Origin: Planctomycetota bacterium
GTDB taxonomy: Bacteria; Planctomycetota; UBA1135; GCA-002686595
Direction: 5' to 3'
Assembly (NCBI GenBank): GCA_028823345.1
Contig: JAPKBR010000027.1
Coordinates: 1 to 50,153, forward strand
DNA length: 50,153 nucleotides
Position numbers and translations under genes: made by a program. Below are positions 34,901 to 41,826 of this stretch, one piece after another; the stretch's first letter is position 1; each line of letters starts with the position of its first letter. Under the pieces are notes generated by a model. The model saw only the letters and a program-made list of their open reading frames with translations, did not search any database and was not told the DNA's origin.

Positions 34901-35804
34901 GTTCATCTGCGCGCCAACTCGTGCGTCCGTCAAAGCCGAAGTACCCAAGGTTGGCACCCTCCGGGGCCCAAACCGTACGGCATCCACGGTTGCCGTCATC
35001 ATCGTTGTCCGCTGAGTAGGTCGAGCCAAAGGCATCGCGAGTGACCTCGTATTGGTTACGGAAGTTGTGGGCGAGGACTTCGAGGCCGCTTCCATCCGGT
35101 CGTAGACGGAGGTTGAGCCCTGCGGTCCAAACTTCGCCATCGCTGGAGACCAGCCCGGGCGTGTTGGCGCCGTTGTAGGGTGTGCCGCCGGTGTAGATCG
35201 AGCCCGAGCGCAATTGAAAGCCGTCCGGGCCATCCACCTGGTGGGGACCCGCGTTCCCCACGGAGAGATACAGGAACCCATCATCGCCAGTCACCACCGA
35301 GTGCAAGCCGTGGTCGTGGTCGAGACCTCCGAAACCCGTCAGGACTAATTCACGCTCATCGGCCACCAAGTCTCCGTCTGTGTCCCGGTAGCGGAACAGG
35401 TTGGGGGAGCAGCTCACGTAGATCCATTCGCCCACCACTGCGATTCCAAGGGGCGCGACCAGGTCCTCGTCTTGGGCGAAGACTGTGCTCTTGTCCGCTT
35501 GCCCATCGCCGTTGGTGTCCTGCAAGACTACGACTCGATCGCCACCGGGGATCTCGAAGCCCTTGTTGCGCCCGCCCCAACGCCGGTAGTTGATCGCTTC
35601 GGTGACCCAAACACGACCCTCTTGGTCGATGTCGAGAGCGGTTGGATTGTAGACCTGCGGGGATTCGGCCCAGAGGGTGACCCGTGCACCTTCGGGAGCC
35701 ACGAAGTGATCGGTCAGATTCGTTGGCGTTTGGGCGGGGCTTGCGAAGAGAGGCCCAGCAATCAGAAATCCAAGGAACGCAAAGGGCAGGGGGGGAGTGG
35801 TCAT
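31962..35804 (-). CDS. giant PVC-type cytochrome with HEAT repeats, NPCBM-like domain and DUF1080
   Basis: This 1280-residue secreted protein opens with a signal peptide. Residues about 30-470 form the PVC-type propeller (membrane-bound dehydrogenase family; P-T-A-L-D-I-D-Q-E-G-R-V-W-V-T-E). Residues about 475-700 are HEAT-like helices. Residues about 740-880 resemble an NPCBM sugar-binding domain (T-Y-E-D-G-L-G-A-H-A-P-S). A c-type haem domain carries C963-S-S-C-H967, with later methionines as possible axial ligands. Residues about 1095-1280 are DUF1080 (3-keto-disaccharide hydrolase type: L-Y-N-G-E-N-F-D-G-W, G-N-S-G-V-L-L-R). Such mosaics are a hallmark of Planctomycetota and are thought to oxidise carbohydrates and pass electrons on. 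The combination with DUF1080 fits a 3-keto-glycoside route, but this is inferred. Confidence 0.88.
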   Translation of the reverse strand: MTTPPLPFAFLGFLIAGPLFASPAQTPTNLTDHFVAPEGARVTLWAESPQVYNPTALDIDQEGRVWVTEAINYRRWGGRNKGFEIPGGDRVVVLQDTNGDGQADKSTVFAQDEDLVAPLGIAVVGEWIYVSCSPNLFRYRDTDGDLVADERELVLTGFGGLDHDHGLHSVVTGDDGFLYLSVGNAGPHQVDGPDGFQLRSGSIYTGGTPYNGANTPGLVSSDGEVWTAGLNLRLRPDGSGLEVLAHNFRNQYEVTRDAFGSTYSADNDDDGNRGCRTVWAPEGANLGYFGFDGRTSWRADERPWQGTWTAHWHQDDPGVFPAGSPTGAGGPTGCALLEGTVGVLGAWNGSVLNCDAGAGVVYAHRTQVEGAAITMEGSIFLGRTKTSGRAADDGQGVWFRPSDVCVAPDGSVLVADWYDPGVGGHGAGDRETYGRLLRVSGPGQEGSLGERTAGASWDSPNIAVRAAAREDAAHLTNAWIQAANGSQPRRAARALAMLAGREQGPAATRRALNHPNERVRAAALRIMSGAEGPASLLSVAEILVDDPSPLVRALALRLLRTVDPQDKHETLLALSLRGPASDRTYLESIGLGARGGESELLQALMQHHQESAPIPTLLRKVAWRLQLEEGLPLLQSLAQDESLDEAARLEAVDGIAWLKSPAAADAMFALAHTGSAKSQGRAKQWLALRAGNLWRDHGLAEKGPAQMPSTATQALEFLRPTELVPVELDVQGMSQIWLNTTDSGDGNSGDWADWLDVAFIDANGKRTPLSDQGWTYEETGWGKSRFGKNATGGPLIVAGKTYEDGLGAHAPSLHGFEVPADAVLFTGFAGRDEGGSSQGSGSTIDFRVFVVQREIKSQVHALRSVALESGPGTVQTDAIRTLAQLPNQALWVAEQAPAWNEELKRAALEGLEQNPDLGVRALARGAFQPMDTASPAVRPEELLALEADPLHGRQVFRSTAAQCSSCHALGGYGQDIGPNLSSVHEKYDRAGLLDAILNPSKAVSIGYETQIVATHDGEILSGFLLARDEHGMVLKTTTGERLAIHADEIEATRQSPVSLMPEGVALGLSPQELADLVAYLSLGSDLGRQLGKPVELYNGENFDGWLRFLPGGQDPDKTWSIVNGIVQCTGSPAGYLRTEASYGNYELEVEWRFDPTKGAGNSGVLLRMNGEDKVWPRSIEAQLQSGNAGDIWNIDEMVMQADPARTNGRRTKKAHASAEKALGAWNHYRIVMDGPLMELWINGVLQNDAIGCEANPGPICLQSEGAYIEFRRVTLTPILD

Positions 35805-35849
35805 GCTGCCATTATGGGCATGTGGGGCTCCCCCGGGGACCTTTCTTGA

Positions 35850-36116
35850 TCAGCGGTCGCCCGTGTGGCGCACGTTACCGGAGCCGCCACTGGCTTGGGA
35901 CGGGTTCACGCCGCCCGATCCGCCAAGGTCGCCGCCACCTTTGGTGCGGCCTCCGCCGATGATTTCGATGTCGCCTGCGTCGATCAGCTTCTTCACCGGG
36001 GGATGATCCGCATCCTTGGGCATGATTTGTCCCACGCCGTTGGGGCTGAGGAAGAGTCGCTTGCCTCCGGGAAGGGGCACCTTCACGGGGCGCCTAGTGT
36101 TGTTCTTGATCTCCAT
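35850..36116 (-). CDS. small conserved-looking protein with Gly-rich tail
   Basis: This 88-residue protein has a compact basic N-terminal half (MEIKNNTRRPVKVPLPGGKR, then L-F-L-S-P-N-G-V-G-Q-I and an alternating strand pattern). A D-A-G-D-I-E-I-I turn and a glycine/serine-rich tail of about 35 residues follow. The first half looks like a small beta-barrel of the kind also found in phage structural or tail accessory proteins. I recall similar sequences in other Planctomycetota but cannot name a family. It lies between the giant cytochrome and the unknown secreted protein with its own 100-base upstream gap. No phage genes surround it. Confidence 0.6.
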   Translation of the reverse strand: MEIKNNTRRPVKVPLPGGKRLFLSPNGVGQIMPKDADHPPVKKLIDAGDIEIIGGGRTKGGGDLGGSGGVNPSQASGGSGNVRHTGDR

Positions 36117-36216
36117 TGCGCCAGCAGTCTAACCCGCCAGGGGCCTCCCGGCATCGCCCGTCTCGAACCTAGACATGATCGTGACAGGAATTGAGCGGGA
36201 TCCGTGCGAGGCGGCG

Positions 36217-37254
36217 TTATTTAGGCATCGGGACGTCGAAATACTCGTATTCGAGCCATTCGGTCACAGCGCCCACCAGCACGCCCATTTCGAGGCGCGC
36301 TCCCGTGGGCAGGTCGAGGGGCGAGCGGCAAGCGGTGGTAAAGGTGGTTTTCGTGCCCGAGGCTTCAGATGCGGGAGAGATGTTGAGGAGCTTGCCCTTG
36401 GAATTCACCCAGCGGTAATTGGCATAGGAGTCGAAATCCCCGCGGCCCTTTGCGTAGTACTCGCTCACGTCGGTGACGCGGGTTTCAACCGTGATGCCAG
36501 CCTTTTTCCATTTGGACCCACGCAACCGACGGTACTTAGACGCGGCCGGGATCTTGTCGATGGTGATTTGAGTGCCATCTTCCAAGTGTACGACGAGTTT
36601 CAAGTCTTTCGGGTCTTCTCCTTTGAGGTCGAACTGCTCGGTGTAGTCCTCGTTGCCTCGGTTGCTGGCCTTGGATTCCATTTCGTTGCCGGTGTCACCG
36701 AGAACCTGAAACTTGTCGAAGTCAAAGACCTTGCCCGATACCTTCACGTGCAGCTGGGGCACGACACGCCGGCCCCGTTTGAGGACGAAGCCCGCTTCCT
36801 TCAAGTGGTCGTTGGCCCATTCCTTGGGTTCTGCACCTGCTTCTTGATCGATCGGAATGTCGAGCCAATGGACTTTGCCTCCGTGGGTCAACTCGTAACT
36901 ACCCGCGAGGCGCTTGATTGTCTTGCAGTCCTTTTTGGGTCGTTCTAACTCCCAAACCACCAGACGCTTGCCATCTCCAAGTACCTTGAGACTCTTGGAG
37001 CGCGGATCCGTGTGCCCGGATGCATAGAGTCGAGGGCACTTATAGGAGTCCGCATCGATCAATTCGCCTGCGTCCGTGCGCATGGGTGTGGTCTTGGCTC
37101 GCGCTATCTCCCAGGGAATATTCTCATCCCCCGCGTCGTATTCAATCACCACCAGCAGGCGGTCGCTGAAGTTGGGGCAATGGATCGCGTACGGGCCCTT
37201 GAGCGCGCTGGGGTTGACGCAGAGCGCCAATAGGATTGTGAGGAGTGTTTTCAT
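36217..37254 (-). CDS. secreted protein of unknown family
   Basis: From the ATG at 37254 this is a 345-residue protein with a signal peptide (MKTLLTILLALCVNPSALKG). The start is 1 base after the SGNH gene's stop, indicating coupling. The upstream extension to 37302 would overlap that gene. The body is rich in Lys, Asp and aromatic residues and looks like repeated beta-sandwich modules. Two similar strand-turn segments are L-H-V-K-V-S-G-K-V-F-D-F-D and L-K-L-V-V-H-L-E-D-G-T-Q-I. No catalytic motif was found. It is the last member of a four-gene set with two sulfatases and an SGNH lipoprotein, so a role in sulfated glycan use is plausible by context only. Confidence 0.7.
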   Translation of the reverse strand: MKTLLTILLALCVNPSALKGPYAIHCPNFSDRLLVVIEYDAGDENIPWEIARAKTTPMRTDAGELIDADSYKCPRLYASGHTDPRSKSLKVLGDGKRLVVWELERPKKDCKTIKRLAGSYELTHGGKVHWLDIPIDQEAGAEPKEWANDHLKEAGFVLKRGRRVVPQLHVKVSGKVFDFDKFQVLGDTGNEMESKASNRGNEDYTEQFDLKGEDPKDLKLVVHLEDGTQITIDKIPAASKYRRLRGSKWKKAGITVETRVTDVSEYYAKGRGDFDSYANYRWVNSKGKLLNISPASEASGTKTTFTTACRSPLDLPTGARLEMGVLVGAVTEWLEYEYFDVPMPK

Positions 37255-37255
37255 G

Positions 37256-37945
37256 TCAGTTTGTCGTTGCTGCTTGGATCGAGCTTGCGACTTCATGGGC
37301 AAGGGCCACAGACCCTTCTGGGGTGAAGTGTACGTTCACGGGCAATTGAATTTCTGCCAGCAGTGGTAGGGCAAAGGTGTAAAGGTCATCAATCGCGATC
37401 TGGCGGGGAATCATGATGGACCTGGCTGCTGCGTTGTAGAGCTCTACGTCCTTCGGATCACGATGGGGCCGGACTTTTCCGGGGGGCACAGGGGTCGTGG
37501 TAGCAAAGATAAGTCTCGCGCCGCTGGCCTCCAGCTTGTCCGTAATGTTGGTGAGCTGTTTGCTGTAGGTGGCTATGTCCGCTTGTGGGGGGGAACTCGG
37601 GTCATCGGAGTTCTTCCGAGATTGGGCATCCACGCGCTTGAGATCGTGCAAGCCAAAGTTGAAGTGGATCACGTCCCATGGGCCACCATCTAAGGCCAGC
37701 CAGCGATCTATGGCAGATACTCCATTGGTGGTGCCCGCGCAATTTTCCATACGCTTGCCGTCTTTATGCATGGGGCGTACCACTTTGAAATCCGGGCCCA
37801 GGATCTCTTGCACTGTCTTGGTGTAACCGATGGAGATCGAGTCCCCTAGAATCAGTACATGCCTGGGACCGGGATTGCCCAGGCCACCGCAGGCACCGAG
37901 TAGGACGAAGACCGTGCAGCAGACAAGTGTCGAAAAGGGTTGCAT
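37256..37945 (-). CDS. SGNH/GDSL-type hydrolase lipoprotein
   Basis: This 229-residue protein has a lipoprotein signal with lipobox L-L-G-A-C19. Block I of the SGNH fold is L-G-D-S36-I-S. A block III-like segment is F-N-F-G-L-H-D-L, and the late V-H206-F-T-P-E-G supplies the catalytic His. It would be anchored to a membrane facing the periplasm and remove acyl groups, perhaps acetyl esters from glycans. It starts 9 bases after a sulfatase stop and ends 1 base before the next gene, so the four genes from 40749 to 36217 form one transcription unit. The residue three before His206 is Val, not the usual Asp; in related sequences this position also varies, so I do not call it inactive. Confidence 0.85.
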   Translation of the reverse strand: MQPFSTLVCCTVFVLLGACGGLGNPGPRHVLILGDSISIGYTKTVQEILGPDFKVVRPMHKDGKRMENCAGTTNGVSAIDRWLALDGGPWDVIHFNFGLHDLKRVDAQSRKNSDDPSSPPQADIATYSKQLTNITDKLEASGARLIFATTTPVPPGKVRPHRDPKDVELYNAAARSIMIPRQIAIDDLYTFALPLLAEIQLPVNVHFTPEGSVALAHEVASSIQAATTN

Positions 37946-37954
37946 GGCTGTTAA

Positions 37955-39289
37955 TTAGATCACAGGTTCGATGGGGAGGGAGGCAAGATGTGCCGGTTCG
38001 GGGGGCAGGGCATCGAGGGCCCGCTGCAGGTGGTTGCGGACCGCCCCGTGCTCTGTTTCTTCCAAGGAGTTTTCTTCCAAGGGGTCCTCAGCACAATCGA
38101 ACAAGCGTCCATCGTCATAGAGCTTGAAGCGCTTGTCTCGGGCGAACAGCGATCGTGGGTTCTTCTTGGGGTCTTCGGGGCGGGGATTGGAGTAGATAGT
38201 GATGTGCTCTCTCGGAGTGCCTTCATCTCCAAGGAGCTGGGGCAGGAACGAGCGTCCGTCGCATATCTGGTCATTGGGCAGAGCACTGTTCATGGCTTCG
38301 ACCAGGGTCGGGAGAAAGTCCGAGAGGTCGATCAGGTCATCGCAGACCACTCCTTCTTCGATTGTGTCTGGCCAGGAAGCGATGAGGGGAACATGAGTTC
38401 CTGCATTGGTGGGAAGCGCTTTTCCGCCGACTATTTTTCTTCCGTTCTGTTGGGACTGGATGCCCCTCGTGGTTCCGTTGTCGGAGAGAAAAATCACCAG
38501 GGTGTTCTTACGCAGGCCAGTTTCTTCCAGGTGAGCGATGAGTCGACCCACGACCTGATCCATATAGGCGACCATTTCGCCAAAGCGTTCCTGCTTGCTG
38601 GCTTGGTTCTTATCGGCATCCGCCGCGGTGCGCGTCAAGGGTGTATGGACGAAGGGGCTGTGTACAAGGGCCATGGGGAAGTAGGCCAGGAAAGGTTGCT
38701 CGGAGTGCTGATCAATGAACTGTTCCAGATGATCGCAGAACTCATCAGGCCCAAAGCCGTCCTGGACTACTGGCTGCAGTACTCCGTCTACTTCCATTCT
38801 TGGATTCCAGTAGCGCGGCGCGTACTTGGTCACCTGCCAAAGGCACCAGGAATCAAAACCCGCCTGCCCCGGGGTCATGCCACGACCGGCCCAGTCCTTG
38901 TAGTGCTCAGCCCCCAGCAACTGCCATTTACCAGCAGCCACGGTCGCATAGCCAGCGTTCTGGGCGGCGTGGGCAAAGGTCCTCTCCCCTGGCTGAAGAA
39001 TCGAAAAATGCAAGTAGTTCCGCAGGTTGCTCTTGCCGGTCATGAGCTTGACGCGGCTGGGAGTGCAGAGGGGTTGAGAATAGCACTGGGTGAAGCGCAT
39101 ACCCTTGGTAGCAAGTGCGTCCAGGTGTGGTGTCTGCCAGCTCTCGCCCCCGTAGGATCCGAAGGCTTCAACCCCGATGTCGTCCGCCATGATCAGCAGG
39201 ATGTTGGGCGGCGCCTTTGTTGACCCGTTTCCGTTCAAGCCAGCGCAGCCCGCAAGTAGCAGTAGCATTCCAATGAGGGCTCTGGTCAT
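37955..39289 (-). CDS. sulfatase lipoprotein, Cys-type
   Basis: This 444-residue type I sulfatase has a lipoprotein signal, lipobox L-A-G-C15. The metal-binding strand is I-M-A-D-D-I-G-V. The maturation motif is C75-T-P-S-R79, followed by V-K-L-M-T-G. A late F-L-S-D-N-G-T gives the second metal-ligand cluster. The start overlaps the preceding sulfatase's stop by ATGA, so two sulfatases are translated in tandem. It would act at a membrane surface, unlike its neighbour, which has a plain signal peptide. The sulfated substrate is unknown. Confidence 0.93.
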   Translation of the reverse strand: MTRALIGMLLLLAGCAGLNGNGSTKAPPNILLIMADDIGVEAFGSYGGESWQTPHLDALATKGMRFTQCYSQPLCTPSRVKLMTGKSNLRNYLHFSILQPGERTFAHAAQNAGYATVAAGKWQLLGAEHYKDWAGRGMTPGQAGFDSWCLWQVTKYAPRYWNPRMEVDGVLQPVVQDGFGPDEFCDHLEQFIDQHSEQPFLAYFPMALVHSPFVHTPLTRTAADADKNQASKQERFGEMVAYMDQVVGRLIAHLEETGLRKNTLVIFLSDNGTTRGIQSQQNGRKIVGGKALPTNAGTHVPLIASWPDTIEEGVVCDDLIDLSDFLPTLVEAMNSALPNDQICDGRSFLPQLLGDEGTPREHITIYSNPRPEDPKKNPRSLFARDKRFKLYDDGRLFDCAEDPLEENSLEETEHGAVRNHLQRALDALPPEPAHLASLPIEPVI

Positions 39290-40749
39290 CGTCTGGTTTT
39301 GTGCAGGTCATTGTCTCTCGCGTTTTCCAGCTTGGTAACCAAGAGGTCTTGAAAACGCGCGACCTCCTTGCTGTGGGATTCCAACCCAGCGAGGTTCGTA
39401 AATTGCCCGGGATCAACCCGCATATCGAAGAGCTCGACCCCTTGTTTCGCATACTCGCCGTATTGGATGAAGGCCCAGTTTTTTTCACGAAGCAAGAATC
39501 CCTTGCGCGTGGGTGCGACGCTGAAAGCCGCCGTCCGGACTTTGTGCTCTCGATCCGAGAGCATGGGCGATATGTCCTTTCCCTGGAGGCGGCGCTGCTG
39601 GGGGAGTCCACACAGATTGGCCACAGTTGGATATAGGTCAATCAACTCCACCAGCGAATCACAAACCGCGGGTTCCTCGCCAGGCATGCAGATGATCAAG
39701 GGCACCTGCGCCGACTCATCCCGCAGGCTGACCTTGGCCCAAAAGTCATGTTCTCCCAGGTGATAGCCGTGGTCACTGGTGAAGATCACAATCGTATTGT
39801 CCGCTACACCCGATGCCTCAAGTGCAGCCATGACCTTGCCTACCTGGGCATCCATGAACGCCACCGAGGCGTAGTAGCCACCCATGGCCTTCTGCTGGCG
39901 GCGCAGGTCCATTTTCATGTTCTGGGAAGTCTTGTAGTTGATGCCCGCTTTGGGAATGTCATCCCAGTCGTCTTTGATCTTGGGGGGCAGCTCCATTTTG
40001 GAGTAGGGCAGGAAGGGTTCGTAGTAGGACGCCGGTGCCACGAAAGGCACATGGGGACGCACAAAACCCACCGCCAGGAAAAACTGTCTGTCCTTCAGTT
40101 CTTCAATCAGCTGTGCTGCCTTGGCTGCAGTTTTTCCATCTGAGTGGACCAGATCACCACCTTCGGCTTCCACCACCACAAAGGTGTTACCACCCACAAC
40201 GGGCCGTTTGCCATCAGGGTTGCCCTCCAAGGTCTCACCCTTGCCCGGTGCTTTCCATTCCGGCCCTGGGCTGTTGTGCCGCTCGCTCCAGGAGAGCGCA
40301 TCGTCCGCTCCGTGGCCTCCCTCCTCAATGCCACCAGGCACGCCCATGTGAAACACCTTGCTCACTCGCGCGGTGTGGTAGCCGTTGTTTTTGAAGTGTT
40401 GAGGCCAGGTCGCGCGATCGCCGATGGCCTTGCGTGGTGCCTCATACCTCAAGACTCCCGTGCCGTGGGGATAGTAGCCTGTCAAGAACGAAGCCCGTGA
40501 CGGTCCGCAGTAGGTGCCTTGGCAATATGCCTGGGTGAAGCGGGTGCCTCTCGCTGCCAAGGCGTCAATGTTTGGTGTTTTGCAGACCTTGTTTCCATAA
40601 CAGGAGAGTGCCGTGGAGGTCAGATCATCGGAGATGATGAAGAGCACATTTGGCCGGCGTGAATCCTTGGCGGTCCCGGGTGCTTCACCAGCGCTCAGGC
40701 AAATCAGGCTGATCACACCCGCCAGACACGTAAGAAAGACAGTTCTCAT
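39286..40749 (-). CDS. secreted sulfatase, iduronate-2-sulfatase-like
   Basis: This 487-residue sulfatase has a signal peptide (MRTVFLTCLAGVISLICLSA). The order I-I-S-D-D-L, C81-G-P-S-R85 with A-S-F-L-T-G-Y-Y-P-H, and F-T-S-D-H-G-Y-H-L-G-E is the pattern of iduronate-2-sulfatase-like enzymes. In these the DHGYHLGE motif is characteristic. It is the first gene of a four-gene unit: two sulfatases, an SGNH hydrolase and an unknown secreted protein. A 126-base gap separates it from the isomerase gene upstream. Iduronate as the actual substrate is not implied, because this subfamily is used for many marine sulfated sugars. Confidence 0.93.
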   Translation of the reverse strand: MRTVFLTCLAGVISLICLSAGEAPGTAKDSRRPNVLFIISDDLTSTALSCYGNKVCKTPNIDALAARGTRFTQAYCQGTYCGPSRASFLTGYYPHGTGVLRYEAPRKAIGDRATWPQHFKNNGYHTARVSKVFHMGVPGGIEEGGHGADDALSWSERHNSPGPEWKAPGKGETLEGNPDGKRPVVGGNTFVVVEAEGGDLVHSDGKTAAKAAQLIEELKDRQFFLAVGFVRPHVPFVAPASYYEPFLPYSKMELPPKIKDDWDDIPKAGINYKTSQNMKMDLRRQQKAMGGYYASVAFMDAQVGKVMAALEASGVADNTIVIFTSDHGYHLGEHDFWAKVSLRDESAQVPLIICMPGEEPAVCDSLVELIDLYPTVANLCGLPQQRRLQGKDISPMLSDREHKVRTAAFSVAPTRKGFLLREKNWAFIQYGEYAKQGVELFDMRVDPGQFTNLAGLESHSKEVARFQDLLVTKLENARDNDLHKTRR

Positions 40750-40875
40750 GGACAGAAGGTACCCGCCCTGGGTTGCCCTGTGGTGAATCGGACCTGACCT
40801 ACCGCAGATTCTGTAGATATGGGAGTTTCTGCTTGGGCTGAACAGGGAACTGGCCGGAGGGAGCGCTACGAGCCG

Positions 40876-41796
40876 TTACTTGTCGCCCTGGTCTTTTTCT
40901 AAGAAGTTCTGCTCAAAAGCTCTCCAAGTCCCGATCGATCTTGTCAGGTGTTCTCGCGCCGGAAGTGAAATATTGTAGCACTGCAGGCCGATGGGACCAC
41001 GGTAGCCGCGCTTGATCACTTCTCTGAGAAAAGTGAGATTGTCGAAGCTGCCCTTGTCGAGGGGCTGGATCAGTTCATTCCAACCAGCGCCCTTGGCATC
41101 TGCGCCGCCTTTGGCGCCGCACAGGGTTACCGAGAGAAGGTAAGGGGCGATTTCGTCCAACCGTCCGGTCAAGTTGACATCACCTTCGAGGGACAACCAG
41201 TGGCAGAGGTTGAAGGCAGCGCCGAAGTTGCGGCGATTGACTTTCTTGGCCAGACGGATGCCGTCATCGATGCTCTCGGCCCAAAAACTCACATGGTTGT
41301 AGACCGCAACCTTAGCACCGTTGGTGTGTGCCAGGTCCGATAGTTCAACCAGGATGGGAACTGCGTATTCGTCACCGGCGGCGTCGGAAGAGGAGAATTT
41401 CTTGCTGTGCAGGTGAACGGTGAGGATCACCCCCGTGTCCTTGAGAAAGGTCTCCAGGTATTTGGCGATGCGTTTGTCGTAGGGGTTCGTCTCGGAGTCG
41501 ATGTCGACCTTGAAGTAGATGGTCGACACTTCAAGCTTGCGCTTGTGGAGCTCCCCCGCCAACTCGGGCAGCTTGTGCAGGTCGTAGCCTTCAAATCCAT
41601 CGAAGCCGAGTTCCGCGAGCAGGGCCGCCTTTTTTGCGGGATCCGAGGGGCCTTCGCCGCGCATGCTGTTGTTGAACGCATAGAACTGGTTGATCAGTTT
41701 TGTGTCCTGGGCGCGCGGAATTGAAAAGAGGGTAGCGCCAATGGGAGCAAGGGCGAGGCATCCCACTAGCAGAAGAAGTGAGGTTTGTGAACGCAT
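40876..41796 (-). CDS. secreted sugar phosphate isomerase/epimerase-like TIM barrel
   Basis: This 306-residue protein of the xylose-isomerase-like (AP endonuclease 2) TIM-barrel superfamily has an N-terminal signal (MRSQTSLLLLVGCLALAPIG). Strand motifs include L-G-F-D-G-F-E-G-Y, V-A-V-Y-N-H-V-S-F-W, and F-N-L-C-H-W, with Glu and His residues that bind a metal ion in the family. It lies 30 bases downstream of the Gfo/Idh/MocA oxidoreductase on the same strand, a pairing seen often in 3-keto sugar and inositol pathways. Export of such an enzyme is typical for Planctomycetota. The actual substrate is unknown. Confidence 0.85.
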   Translation of the reverse strand: MRSQTSLLLLVGCLALAPIGATLFSIPRAQDTKLINQFYAFNNSMRGEGPSDPAKKAALLAELGFDGFEGYDLHKLPELAGELHKRKLEVSTIYFKVDIDSETNPYDKRIAKYLETFLKDTGVILTVHLHSKKFSSSDAAGDEYAVPILVELSDLAHTNGAKVAVYNHVSFWAESIDDGIRLAKKVNRRNFGAAFNLCHWLSLEGDVNLTGRLDEIAPYLLSVTLCGAKGGADAKGAGWNELIQPLDKGSFDNLTFLREVIKRGYRGPIGLQCYNISLPAREHLTRSIGTWRAFEQNFLEKDQGDK

Positions 41797-41826
41797 GGAT
41801 AGTCGGGGTACTAGTGGATGTTTTTC

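Noticed and set aside
36217..36948. plus-strand frame of about 257 codons within 36175-36948
   Set aside because: It is a shadow of the minus-strand unknown secreted gene, which has a signal peptide and a tight junction with the SGNH gene.
37988..39223. 411-codon plus-strand frame opposite a sulfatase
   Set aside because: It is the shadow of the sulfatase lipoprotein gene. The minus-strand product has the full formylglycine motif and metal ligands.
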